DNA from: UBA6921 sp031363085 | GTDB taxonomy: Bacteria; Pseudomonadota; Gammaproteobacteria; SG8-11 | Reading direction: 5' to 3' | DNA: 33,197 nt | Assembly: GCA_031363085.1 (NCBI GenBank) | Contig: JANLTU010000202.1 | Span: forward strand, 1 to 33,197 | Notes under the pieces: model-generated | Databases searched by the model: none | Told to the model about the DNA's origin: nothing | The model's input: only the letters and a program-made list of their open reading frames with translations | Shown: positions 14,720 to 23,348 of the stretch, piece by piece | Numbering within the stretch: position 1 is the stretch's first letter | Layout of the letters: each line of letters opens with the position of its first letter | Program-made: the position numbers and the translations under genes

Positions 14720-15198
14720 ATCAGGTGCAGGTCGCCTTCCGGGGTTTTGCTGCTGCGGCAGGCACCGCTGTTGGGCGCTTTCGGGTCGGTGGTGCCCTGG
14801 TAGGCTTCGCGGGTTGTGCCGGTATTGGGGTCAAACTCCTGGCCGGGTTTCAGACTGATGTGTTTGCCGTCGGCGCCCAAGGTGACTTCGACCTGGCCGC
14901 CGGAGACGCCGGTGGCACGCACTTTCTTGTCGCCGTCCTGATTGATCCAGGTGGTGTTTTTACCGTGGCTGTTGACGATCATTCCGCCGATCTTGACTTT
15001 TTTCAACGGCGCCTCTTTTGCCTCTTCGCTAGTTGCGATTTCCGGCGCCGCTGCCGGCGCGGCGCCTTGCGGCTTGAGCGACACACGATCAAGCGCTGCG
15101 CGCTGCGCCGGGGTGGTGAATAAATAGCCCAATGCCTCGGCGGCGCCAACGCTGCCCGATAACGCCGCCAACAACAAGTACACACCAACCCGCCTCAT
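14704..15198 (-). CDS. mshK: MshK-like pilus biogenesis protein
   Basis: 164 residues from the ATG at 15198, which overlaps the previous stop as ATGA. It has a signal peptide (VGVYLLLAALSGSVGAAEAL), a low-complexity Ala/Pro/Glu linker, then a small beta domain with VKIGGMIVNSHGKNTTWIN, the signature I associate with MshK/PilP-like periplasmic proteins. In type IV pilus systems this component links the inner-membrane alignment complex to the secretin. Its position after the mshI- and mshJ-like genes matches the mshIJK group. The C-terminus (ACRSSKTPEGDLHLICEAH) has two Cys that could pair. The MshK name rests on context plus this motif. Confidence 0.68.
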   Translation of the reverse strand: MRRVGVYLLLAALSGSVGAAEALGYLFTTPAQRAALDRVSLKPQGAAPAAAPEIATSEEAKEAPLKKVKIGGMIVNSHGKNTTWINQDGDKKVRATGVSGGQVEVTLGADGKHISLKPGQEFDPNTGTTREAYQGTTDPKAPNSGACRSSKTPEGDLHLICEAH

Positions 15199-15806
15199 GA
15201 CGGTGCCACCGGCGGCTGGATGGTGTGCCAGATCAATTTGCACTGCGCGGAGATATTGGCGCTGGCGTTACTGACGATGATCTCCGACTGCATACGATCC
15301 AGCGAACACGATTTCAAATTGAAGATGCCGGCGTTCTGGGTGCTGAGGTCTTGCAGCAACGCCAGCAGATTGCCCTCGTGCAACAGGTCGAGACGCAAGA
15401 TCATTTCACTGCCCTGCAATTGAAACTCGCCGGTGTTGATGTTTTGGTTCGGCGTAGCCAGCGCGCGCGGCAGCACTTCATAAGTTAAATCCAGCACACG
15501 GTGTTTCACCGCCAGCGTGTGCAGCAGGTCGATCCAGTTGAGGCGATTTTCATCGCCGACAAAGCCGTCGGTTTGCAATTGGCGATATTGCGGCCAGTAA
15601 CGTTCGATGAGCTGCCGCTCCTGGATGGCGGCGACATAGCGGTCGCGAATCTGGTTCAGTGACGCCTGGTATTGACTGTTTTCCGCCGCCAGCCCGCTGA
15701 CATAATAATAGGTGGCGCCGACCGCTGCGGCACTCACGCTGCACGCCATGCCCACGCCGATCAACGCGCTGCGCAACACCGGCCATTCAATGTCAGAGAG
15801 CTTCAT
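15195..15806 (-). CDS. mshJ: MshJ-like (PilO-type) inner-membrane protein
   Basis: 203 residues. The ATG at 15806 has AAGGTG 4 nt upstream and overlaps the upstream gene by 14 nt. One N-terminal transmembrane helix (about 15-35) precedes a predicted coiled coil (SQYQASLNQIRDRYVAAIQE) and a periplasmic alpha/beta domain, the architecture of PilO/GspM-type alignment proteins and of MshJ. It probably pairs with the upstream MshI-like protein in the inner membrane. Sequence in this family is poorly conserved, so the assignment depends on architecture and position. Confidence 0.72.
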   Translation of the reverse strand: MKLSDIEWPVLRSALIGVGMACSVSAAAVGATYYYVSGLAAENSQYQASLNQIRDRYVAAIQERQLIERYWPQYRQLQTDGFVGDENRLNWIDLLHTLAVKHRVLDLTYEVLPRALATPNQNINTGEFQLQGSEMILRLDLLHEGNLLALLQDLSTQNAGIFNLKSCSLDRMQSEIIVSNASANISAQCKLIWHTIQPPVAPS

Positions 15807-17367
15807 GTTTCACCTTGAGCACGGCCTGCAGAATAAATGCGGCGCTGTGACTCTGTTCCTGCGTGCCGGTTTTGCCTTGCAACAACGCCGCGGGATCGGT
15901 GTTCAGCGGCAGCTCCACGGCACGCACCTGTTGAAACTCGGTATTTTTCTTCAGCGTCCCAACCAGGCGATTCACCTGTTCAAACGCCTTGCGGTAATCG
16001 CCGTCAAACGCGCGCAAGCTGGCTTTGACTTGCGCCACTTGGTAAAGATCGTTGGTCGCCGGGGCATCGCCGGCCGGCGCAGCCTCCGCAGCAGCGGCCA
16101 CCACCGTGCTGCCGAAGCTCACTGACGCTGGATCATGCGTGGCGACCCACTCGATGGACTGCACGTCAACTTGCGGAAAGTCATGCAAGCCCGCGCTCAA
16201 CGCGTACAGCATCGCTTGCGGCAGTGTGCTTTGGCTCATCAGACTCTGCGCCAGCTCGACCCCGGCACGCAGGTTCTGCGGGCTCACCGGCGTCTTGGGC
16301 AGCTCGCCCACCACATGATCGTAGCGTTGTTGAATATCGCCGGAAATGCGCCCGGCGCTGCTGTTGAATTCGGTCATCAAGCGCGCGTCGATCAGGTTCA
16401 TGCCGGTCCAGGCGAGCGCACCCAATAAAAGCATCGCACTGGCGCCATGCAAGGCGGCGCGTACGCGCCGGTAAACCTCGTAGCGCCGTTCCACCGGCAA
16501 GGCATAGTCGCGCGGTGGCGTGTGGCGCTTGAGCAACTGCACAAACAATTCATCGCAAAATTCGTTTGCGGTCGCGTCGCCACCGAAGCCTGTCTGCAGC
16601 GCGCCCAGATCGTGAAAGCGAAATTGCAGCGTGGTGGTGTCGCGACAGGTCTCACGCAAAGCGGCAAGCCCGGCGCCGGCGCTGATGCAATGCACCACCA
16701 GCATGTCATCCCGGCCCAGCAGCTTTAAACGCGTCAGATAACGTTGCGACTTGTCGACTTCCGCCAGCAACTGATCGGCGTGGGTTTCGGGGTTGGCGCT
16801 GGGCGCAGGGCTTAGGCGACTGAGCTTGAGTTTTTGATCGAAATAAAACGCCTGACGCATGCCGCCGAATTTTTGCCGAGTGATGATCAAGGCGCGCTTC
16901 TCGATCACATCCAGCGGCTTGAGCAACTTGTCGTACAATTGCGCCAGCGAATAAATGCCGTGCAACGGCACCTTGCTGCGGGTCAGAACTTTAACCCAGG
17001 ACGCAATCAGATCGCTATTGGTGAGCGCCGACAGCAGTGCCTCGTCTTCACGCTTGCCATCGACCAGTTTATTTTGAACATAGGCCATCCGGTACGGCGT
17101 CAAACGAAACGCCTGCTCGACACGCCGCTTCAGCAACCCGGCCTGATCACGCCCGACCACATGCGGCACACGCTCGCTGCGGAACTCCTCTTCGATCACG
17201 TCGACCAGCAGATCGGTCACCCGGCCTGCGTCCTGCGCCAGACAGTCGGTCAGTGCTGCGTAGCCGTCCTCGTCCGCCACAAACTCCACCGACGCGTGCA
17301 ATTGTTTACCTTGCCACAGGTACAGCGAGGCATGATTGTTCGAAAGCAAAATGACGCGTGTGCTCAC
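15793..17367 (-). CDS. mshI: MshI-like protein (PilM-like cytoplasmic part fused to PilN-like part)
   Basis: 524 residues with a GTG start at 17367 overlapping the previous stop (GTGA). The first ~300 residues are soluble and resemble PilM/GspL-type actin-like domains in layout (MSTRVILLSNNHASLYLWQG at the start), though no clear ATP-binding motif was picked out. A single transmembrane segment (about 308-328, ASAMLLLGALAWTGMNLI) is followed by a coiled and periplasmic region resembling PilN. MshI-type proteins recruit the ATPases and build the inner-membrane platform of MSHA pili. The next gene (MshJ-like) overlaps by 14 nt. The name is based mainly on order and architecture. Confidence 0.72.
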   Translation of the reverse strand: MSTRVILLSNNHASLYLWQGKQLHASVEFVADEDGYAALTDCLAQDAGRVTDLLVDVIEEEFRSERVPHVVGRDQAGLLKRRVEQAFRLTPYRMAYVQNKLVDGKREDEALLSALTNSDLIASWVKVLTRSKVPLHGIYSLAQLYDKLLKPLDVIEKRALIITRQKFGGMRQAFYFDQKLKLSRLSPAPSANPETHADQLLAEVDKSQRYLTRLKLLGRDDMLVVHCISAGAGLAALRETCRDTTTLQFRFHDLGALQTGFGGDATANEFCDELFVQLLKRHTPPRDYALPVERRYEVYRRVRAALHGASAMLLLGALAWTGMNLIDARLMTEFNSSAGRISGDIQQRYDHVVGELPKTPVSPQNLRAGVELAQSLMSQSTLPQAMLYALSAGLHDFPQVDVQSIEWVATHDPASVSFGSTVVAAAAEAAPAGDAPATNDLYQVAQVKASLRAFDGDYRKAFEQVNRLVGTLKKNTEFQQVRAVELPLNTDPAALLQGKTGTQEQSHSAAFILQAVLKVKHEAL

Positions 17368-18563
17368 GTCTTTATTTTTCCGATAATGTCATAAATTGGC
17401 CCCAGTACCGACAGCATGATCCAGCCCAGCATCAAGCCCAGCACCACGGTTAACACCGGCTCGATCATCGCCTGCGCGCGCTCGATGGATTCATTCACGT
17501 CGCGGTTGTAGAAATAACTGATATTGAGCAGCGCTGCGTCGAGCGCACCGGTGGACTCACCCACCTTGAGCATGCGCACCACCAGCGGCGGGAACAGGCT
17601 GACGCTGGCCATGCTGGCGGAAATGCTGTTGCCCTCGCTGATTTTTTTGCGCACGTCAGTGAGCGCCTGCGTGATCACCAAGTTGCCCGTGGTCTTCTCG
17701 ACAATTTGCATGCAGTTCATCACCGTGATGCCCGACGCATACAGCAACGCAAAATAATTCGCGAAGCGGGTGAGAATTATTTTGCGCAGGATCGCGCCGA
17801 CCACCGGCAGCTTCAACTTCAAACCATCGAGCCGAAAACGCACCGACTCGCTGCGCTTGGCCGCAACGCTGATGGCAACCACCGTGATCACCGGTAGCGC
17901 AATAATCACATGCCAGTAATTCACAAACGCGCTCGACACCACGATCAACACGCGCGTGTGGATCGGCAATTCGTTGCCGGTGGATTTGATGAACGACACC
18001 AGTTGCGGCACCAGATAAATCATTAAAAAAAACACCACGCCGATCACCACGACGCCGACGAAGGTCGGGTACAACAAAATCTTTTTGGTCTGCGCCGCCA
18101 GCTCGTCCTGCCATTTGATGTTCTCGGTGATGTTTTTCAACACGTCAGGCAATTGCCCGGCTTCTTCGCCGGCACGGATCAGTTGCGCGAACACGTCGTC
18201 GAACACCTTCGGATGTTCGGCCAGCGCTTGCGACAAGGTCTTGCCGGCTTCGATGCTTTGGGTGATGGCCGAAATCACTTCGCGAAATACCGGGTTGTCG
18301 ACACTGTCGCGTAAATCCACCAAGCCTTCGTGAATCGGTACGCCGGCCCGGGCGAGCTGCTCCAGGTGGTAACAAAAGGTGATCAGGTCGCGGCGCGTGA
18401 CTTTTTGGCGCGAACCGATGCGCGCGCGTGCGGCGCTGAAGCTGATGAGCTCCAGCTCCATGCGCGTCACGCGCAAGTCAAGATCGGCCTCGTTGGCGGC
18501 GTCGACGTTCCCGGTGACGGTGACGCCGTCGCGACTGATGGCCTTGTATTTAAAGATCGGCAT
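17364..18563 (-). CDS. mshG: MshG-like type IV pilus platform protein (GspF/PilC family)
   Basis: 399 residues from the ATG at 18563 (MPIFKYKAISRDGVTVTGNV), 4 nt after the upstream stop; a longer frame to 18614 would run into the MshE-like gene and lacks homology to the family start. The protein shows two GspF domains (LARAGVPIHEGLVDLRDS first; FALLYASGITVMNCMQIVEK second) and three transmembrane helices (near 165-190, 220-240 and 375-395). The platform protein sits in the inner membrane and couples the ATPase to pilin insertion. Length and motifs are complete for the family. Confidence 0.92.
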   Translation of the reverse strand: MPIFKYKAISRDGVTVTGNVDAANEADLDLRVTRMELELISFSAARARIGSRQKVTRRDLITFCYHLEQLARAGVPIHEGLVDLRDSVDNPVFREVISAITQSIEAGKTLSQALAEHPKVFDDVFAQLIRAGEEAGQLPDVLKNITENIKWQDELAAQTKKILLYPTFVGVVVIGVVFFLMIYLVPQLVSFIKSTGNELPIHTRVLIVVSSAFVNYWHVIIALPVITVVAISVAAKRSESVRFRLDGLKLKLPVVGAILRKIILTRFANYFALLYASGITVMNCMQIVEKTTGNLVITQALTDVRKKISEGNSISASMASVSLFPPLVVRMLKVGESTGALDAALLNISYFYNRDVNESIERAQAMIEPVLTVVLGLMLGWIMLSVLGPIYDIIGKIKT

Positions 18564-18567
18564 GGAG

Positions 18568-20280
18568 TCACGCGATGCGAGTGGTGAGATCGACCACGCG
18601 CGATACTTCCTCAAGACTGGTCACGCCGTTGAGAATGAAACGCACCCCGTCATCGGCGAGTGTTTTAAAACCGCGCGCCTTGGCATGCTGCTCAAGTTCG
18701 TGCTTGGAGGCGCGCCGCGCGAGCAAGGCGTCAATCGCCGTGTCCATGCGTAAAATTTCCAACAGCGAAAACCGCCCCTTGTAGCCCCGGCTATCGCAGC
18801 GCTCACAGCCCTTGGCGCGGTATAACTTGATCTGCTCGTACTGCACCTCGCCCAGGCCCAGCAGCATGCGCTCAAGCTCCGACGGTGCGTACGCTTCTTT
18901 GCAATGCAGGCACAGGCGTCGTGCCAGACGTTGCGCAACAATGCCGATGATGTTGCCCTCCATCACCTCAGGCTTCACACCGATATCTAAAAGTCGAGGA
19001 ATGGCGCCTACGGCCGAATTGGAATGCAGGGTTGTATACACCTGATGCCCGGTCATCGCCGCGCGAAATGCCATCTCGGCGGTTTGTTCGTCGCGAATTT
19101 CGCCGACCAGAATAATGTCCGGGTCTTGCCGCATCATCGAGCGGATGCCGTTGGCAAAATCCATCTTGGTGGCTTCGTTGACCGACGACTGGCGGATCAT
19201 CCCCATCGGATACTCGACCGGATCTTCAAGGGTCATGATGTTGACATCTTCGCTGTTGACGTGATTCAGCATCGAATACAGCGTGGTGGTCTTGCCGCTG
19301 CCGGTGGGGCCGGTCACCAAAATGATGCCGTTGGGGCGCGCCATCAGCAGCTTGAGCAGCGACAGCATGTCTTCGGTGAGATTGAGCTTGTCCAGCGGCA
19401 CAATGCCTTTTTGCCGGTCGAGCACGCGCAGCACAATATTTTCGCCGTGGGTGGTGGGCTGCGCGGCCACGCGAAAATCAATCGGACGGCCCAGCAGCGT
19501 CAGCGAGATGCGCCCGTCCTGCGGCGCGCGGGTTTCGGCGATGTTCAAACCGGCCATCACTTTCAGCCGCACCGAGATGCCCGACCAGTAATTTTTGTGC
19601 AGCGTGCGCACCTGGCGCAGCACGCCGTCGATGCGGTAACGCACGCGCAGAAAGCCCTGCTCGGGCTCGAAATGGATATCGGAGGCGCCGCGTTTCACCG
19701 CATCGGCCAGCAGCGCATCCACCAGCCGCACCAAGGGCTGACTGTATTCGTTGTTGCCGGTCTGCAAACTGGTGTAGTCGATCTCGCCGGTTTCGATTTC
19801 ATTGATGATGCCGTCGATGGACAGCTCGAACCCGTAGAAATTATCGATGGCCGCTTCGATCTCGGGCTCGGCGGCCAATAATGTCTTGACCTGAATATCG
19901 CCGCCCAGCGCCGCATTCAACTGATCGATGGCCACCACGTTAAAGGTGTCGGCCATCGCCACGGTGAGAATGTTTTGCTCGCGGTCGAAATTCAGCGGAA
20001 CCATCTTGTAACGACGCGCCACGTCTTTGGGAATCAAGCGCACTGCGTCGGCGTCGGCGATGACGTTAGCCAACGAAATACTGTCCTGGCCGGTGGTTTC
20101 GCCCAGCGCATCGCGCATCACCGCCTCGGTGACGAAACCCAACTGGATGAGAATTTTTCCTAACGGCAGTTTTTGTTTTTTCTGCTCGGTCAGCGCAATC
20201 CGCAACTGGTCTTGATTAACGATTCCTTTTTCCAGCAGCGCTTCGCCCAGCATGCGCTTGCGCGGCTTGACGGCACTCAT
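18568..20280 (-). CDS. mshE: MshE-like pilus extension ATPase (GspE/PilB family)
   Basis: 570 residues; the ATG overlaps the previous stop as ATGA. The N-terminal ~150 residues match the MshEN domain (LGEALLEKGIVNQDQLRIAL and LGKILIQLGFVTEAVMRDAL), which in Vibrio cholerae MshE binds cyclic di-GMP. The C-terminal motor has Walker A GPTGSGKTTT (about 322), an Asp-box/Walker B region (DPDIILVGEIRD), a His-box (MTGHQVYTTLHSNSA) and a zinc tetracysteine site (CLHC near 455, CERC near 492). All catalytic elements look intact. It should power pilus assembly from the cytoplasm, docking on the MshG-like platform protein encoded next. Confidence 0.94.
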   Translation of the reverse strand: MSAVKPRKRMLGEALLEKGIVNQDQLRIALTEQKKQKLPLGKILIQLGFVTEAVMRDALGETTGQDSISLANVIADADAVRLIPKDVARRYKMVPLNFDREQNILTVAMADTFNVVAIDQLNAALGGDIQVKTLLAAEPEIEAAIDNFYGFELSIDGIINEIETGEIDYTSLQTGNNEYSQPLVRLVDALLADAVKRGASDIHFEPEQGFLRVRYRIDGVLRQVRTLHKNYWSGISVRLKVMAGLNIAETRAPQDGRISLTLLGRPIDFRVAAQPTTHGENIVLRVLDRQKGIVPLDKLNLTEDMLSLLKLLMARPNGIILVTGPTGSGKTTTLYSMLNHVNSEDVNIMTLEDPVEYPMGMIRQSSVNEATKMDFANGIRSMMRQDPDIILVGEIRDEQTAEMAFRAAMTGHQVYTTLHSNSAVGAIPRLLDIGVKPEVMEGNIIGIVAQRLARRLCLHCKEAYAPSELERMLLGLGEVQYEQIKLYRAKGCERCDSRGYKGRFSLLEILRMDTAIDALLARRASKHELEQHAKARGFKTLADDGVRFILNGVTSLEEVSRVVDLTTRIA

Positions 20281-21731
20281 GGCAAGCGGCCGCCGCTGCC
20301 ATTCGCGGACATGGCTTGCAAACGCTTTCGCACGTCATCGGGGCGAAAGCTGGCGGACTGTTTCGCCGCCAGCTCCAACGCCGTGCGGTAGTACTTCACT
20401 GCCGCATCGATCTGCCCGAGGTGATCGAAACTGACAGCCAGATTAAACGCATAGTCGGCATTGTCGCGCTGTCCCTGCAACGCCGACTGCAAGCTGCGGG
20501 TTGCTTCCAGCCAGCGCTGCTGTTTCATCAGGAAACTGGCGTAGGTAAACAACAGATGCGGCGCGCCCGGTTCCTGCTCCAACAACGCCTTGATGCGCGC
20601 TTCTTGCTGTAACGGGTCGAACGAACCCGTCACGCTGACGAAACCCGCCTGGGCCACGCTGTCTTTGGGGTCGAGTATCAACAATTCGGAATAAATCTCC
20701 TGCGCGCGCACGAAATCTTTCTGGCGCACCGTGATTGCCGCCAAGCCCAGCAACGCATCGCGATTGTGATCATCGCGGCCAAGCACCTGGGCGTAGAGTT
20801 TTTGCGCACTCGTGTCGTCGCCGTTTTGATAGGCGCGGTAGGCCGCTTGCAACGTGCTGAACGTATCGTTTTGTTCGGCGTCGCGGCTGATGCTGATCGG
20901 TGCCGGTGCGGGCGGTGGAACCGGCACGCTTGCGACCACCTCGCTAACCGGCGCAGCCACCTCAGAAGGTACGGCGACCACCGGCGCCGGCACACTTGCC
21001 GCCGTCGGCGCAGACACCGGTGGCAGGCTGCGCACGTTACGTGGCTTGCTCGCCGGCAGTGCTTTCTCCATGCTGCGCGGCGGCGTTTTTGCTGCCGCAA
21101 CACTGCTTGATGGCGGCATCACCGGCGCCGGCTCGACCGGCGGCGCCACCGCCTGCGCCAGGGCGGTTTGCGGCGGACCCAGTGTGGCTTGTTGCGTGAG
21201 GTATTGCGCCATGGAGTTGTAATACCAGTAGCCGCCGCCGCTCAACGCAAACAGCAGCGCAACGCCAATCCCGATCCACAGCGCTGGAATGCGGCGGCGT
21301 GACGGCAGGTGCCGCGCCGCCGCTGCGGGCGTCGGTGCTACCGGCGCAGATTTATCAAGACTCAGCTCCGGCTTGGCCGGCGCGCGCGGTATCTGGGCGG
21401 GTGCTTGCGGTTCCGGGCTGCTCGGGGTGGGCGCAGTCACCTCCATGCGCAGGGGAACAATTGCAACGGGCGCCGGCGCGCTGGCCAGCACCGGGCTGCT
21501 CTCGGCAAGGCGGCCGGTCATCAAGGTGAATGCGGCGGCGGTCAATACCGGCGCAGTGCTGGTGGGCGGCGTTTCAGTCACGCGCAGCGGCACCGGTTGT
21601 GCTGCACTTGCCTCGACCGAGGTAGGCTCCAATGCCAACGGCGCTGGCACCACTGACACCACCACCGGTCCTTCAGCCACATTGCGCTTGGCCTGCTCGG
21701 CCTTCTTCAGCGCTTCCATCAGCAAACTCAT
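20277..21731 (-). CDS. mshN: MshN-like TPR membrane protein
   Basis: 484 residues. The ATG at 21731 has GGAG 7 nt upstream and follows the MshL-like stop by 12 nt. The N-terminus MSLLMEALKKAEQAK is typical of MshN and related GspB/ExeB-like proteins. A single transmembrane helix (about 145-170, PALWIGIGVALLFALSGGGY) separates a Pro/Ala-rich cytoplasmic part from a periplasmic part with a long Ala/Pro/Val linker and C-terminal TPR repeats (about 300-470). In MSHA systems MshN is thought to help assemble or stabilise the secretin complex. The stop overlaps the start of the ATPase gene by 4 nt. Confidence 0.9.
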   Translation of the reverse strand: MSLLMEALKKAEQAKRNVAEGPVVVSVVPAPLALEPTSVEASAAQPVPLRVTETPPTSTAPVLTAAAFTLMTGRLAESSPVLASAPAPVAIVPLRMEVTAPTPSSPEPQAPAQIPRAPAKPELSLDKSAPVAPTPAAAARHLPSRRRIPALWIGIGVALLFALSGGGYWYYNSMAQYLTQQATLGPPQTALAQAVAPPVEPAPVMPPSSSVAAAKTPPRSMEKALPASKPRNVRSLPPVSAPTAASVPAPVVAVPSEVAAPVSEVVASVPVPPPAPAPISISRDAEQNDTFSTLQAAYRAYQNGDDTSAQKLYAQVLGRDDHNRDALLGLAAITVRQKDFVRAQEIYSELLILDPKDSVAQAGFVSVTGSFDPLQQEARIKALLEQEPGAPHLLFTYASFLMKQQRWLEATRSLQSALQGQRDNADYAFNLAVSFDHLGQIDAAVKYYRTALELAAKQSASFRPDDVRKRLQAMSANGSGGRLP

Positions 21732-21743
21732 GCGCGTGCTCCG

Positions 21744-23348
21744 TTACTTCGCTGGCTCGGCGTTAGGAGCCGAGGAAATACCCGGAGCGACCTCCGGTAA
21801 AAAGCGTCGAAAGTCTTTTAACTCGGCCGACAACGAGGCGCTGCGCAGCACTGTGGGGCGCAGGAAAATCACCAACTCGGTCTTAGTCAGCTCGTCGTCT
21901 TTGTAGCTGAACAAATTGCCGATCCACGGCAGGCTCGACAACAGCGGGATGCCGGCGCTGGACTTAGAAACCTTGTTTTGCATCAGCCCGCCCAGCACCG
22001 CAATCTGGTTGCTGTCGATTTTCAGCAAGGATTCCATTTCACGAATCTGAATTTCCGGTATCAAATTGTCAAATCCTGATCCCGCCAGCCGCGGCGCCGG
22101 ATCGGTCACGTAGCCGGTGATGCGTGAAATGGTCGGACGGACGTTCATGGTGACGCGATCATCGTCGGTGATTTGCGCGGTGACGCTCATCACCAGACCC
22201 ACCGGCACAGTGTGGATTTCACTGGTGTAGGTGCGCCGTCCCGCTGAGTTGGCGGTTGCCTCTTGGATTTCCAGCGAGGTGGTGAAATAGACCTTTTCAT
22301 CCACAACTTTGAGTAACGCCGTTTGGTTGTTCAAGGCCATGATCTTCGGACTGGACAGAACCTTGACATTTCCGAAGGTCTCCAACAAATGCAGCGCGGC
22401 GAACACCTTGTCGAACGAACCGCTGGCCTTGTCGTAAGCCAGCAGGAAGGACGGCGGCGTGCTCAGGTTGCCGCCGGTCTGGGTTGAGTTGGCGGAAATG
22501 CCGTTGGATTTCGACACCAGACTCCAATCGACGCCGGACTGGTAGCGATTACCCAGCTCAACTTCAACGATGGTCGCTTCAATCAAGACCTGGCGCTGCA
22601 CGTTCGCCAAAATGCGGTCAAGAAACGCCTGCACCTGTTCATGCTGGCGCGAGGTGGCGCGCACGCTGATCACGCCGCTGAACGGATTGGCGATCACCAG
22701 ATTTTCTCCACCACCCAGAATCGCAGCGACATTTTTCTCCAGCATTTCCCAGAAATTATTGTTGCTGGAGATGGTCACCTCGGTGTTGGATTTGTTGCCG
22801 GAGTTGCCGCCGGCCTGTTTGACGCTGCCGCCGGTGGTCGCAATCTCGGTGGCCACGCCGACGTTGCTCTTGGTTTCGCGCGTCATGTTGAGGTAGTCCA
22901 CCTTGTAGGTGCGCACATGCGGCACATCCGGCGAAATCACCAAGTTGGGTCCGATCACTTCGTAACGCAGGCTGATCTGTTCGGCGATGCGGCTGAGAAT
23001 CTGCGGCAAGGTTTGCTTGACTGCGTTCAGCGTGACCGCGCCGCTGACGTTGGGATGAATGTCAAGATTGAGCTTGGCGTCGCGCGCTAATGCAAACAAC
23101 AGCTCCTTTACCGACACGTCGCTGACGGTCACGGTATAGGTTTCCGGCGGCGCGCCGGGTTTGGGCTGCGGCAAAAACGGCGTCTGCTGCACCGGCGCAG
23201 GAATCTCGCCAGCCGGTTCGGAAGCGCGGCTTAAATGCGCGGGCGATTGCGTCGGCGGATGGCTCGCGGTACATGCGGGGAGCAATATCAAGGCTAGTAA
23301 CGCGGATCGCACGCTGCTGCAACGCTCCGCTAGGTTCTGCATACTCAT
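21744..23348 (-). CDS. mshL: MshL-like outer-membrane secretin lipoprotein
   Basis: 534 residues; the ATG overlaps the MshM-like stop (ATGA). A lipoprotein signal ends LLPAC (Cys26). A secretin N-domain (SVKELLFALARDAKLNLDIH) and the secretin/TonB short N-terminal region follow. The conserved secretin core begins near QVLIEATIVEVELGNRYQSG and includes SSPKIMALNNQTALLKVVD and the closing signature IPLLSSLPWIGNLF. A Gly/Ser/Asn-rich insertion (GGSVKQAGGNSGNKSN) lies between N-domains, as in other MshL proteins. It should form the outer-membrane channel through which the pilus or a substrate passes. Family length and motifs are complete. Confidence 0.94.
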   Translation of the reverse strand: MSMQNLAERCSSVRSALLALILLPACTASHPPTQSPAHLSRASEPAGEIPAPVQQTPFLPQPKPGAPPETYTVTVSDVSVKELLFALARDAKLNLDIHPNVSGAVTLNAVKQTLPQILSRIAEQISLRYEVIGPNLVISPDVPHVRTYKVDYLNMTRETKSNVGVATEIATTGGSVKQAGGNSGNKSNTEVTISSNNNFWEMLEKNVAAILGGGENLVIANPFSGVISVRATSRQHEQVQAFLDRILANVQRQVLIEATIVEVELGNRYQSGVDWSLVSKSNGISANSTQTGGNLSTPPSFLLAYDKASGSFDKVFAALHLLETFGNVKVLSSPKIMALNNQTALLKVVDEKVYFTTSLEIQEATANSAGRRTYTSEIHTVPVGLVMSVTAQITDDDRVTMNVRPTISRITGYVTDPAPRLAGSGFDNLIPEIQIREMESLLKIDSNQIAVLGGLMQNKVSKSSAGIPLLSSLPWIGNLFSYKDDELTKTELVIFLRPTVLRSASLSAELKDFRRFLPEVAPGISSAPNAEPAK

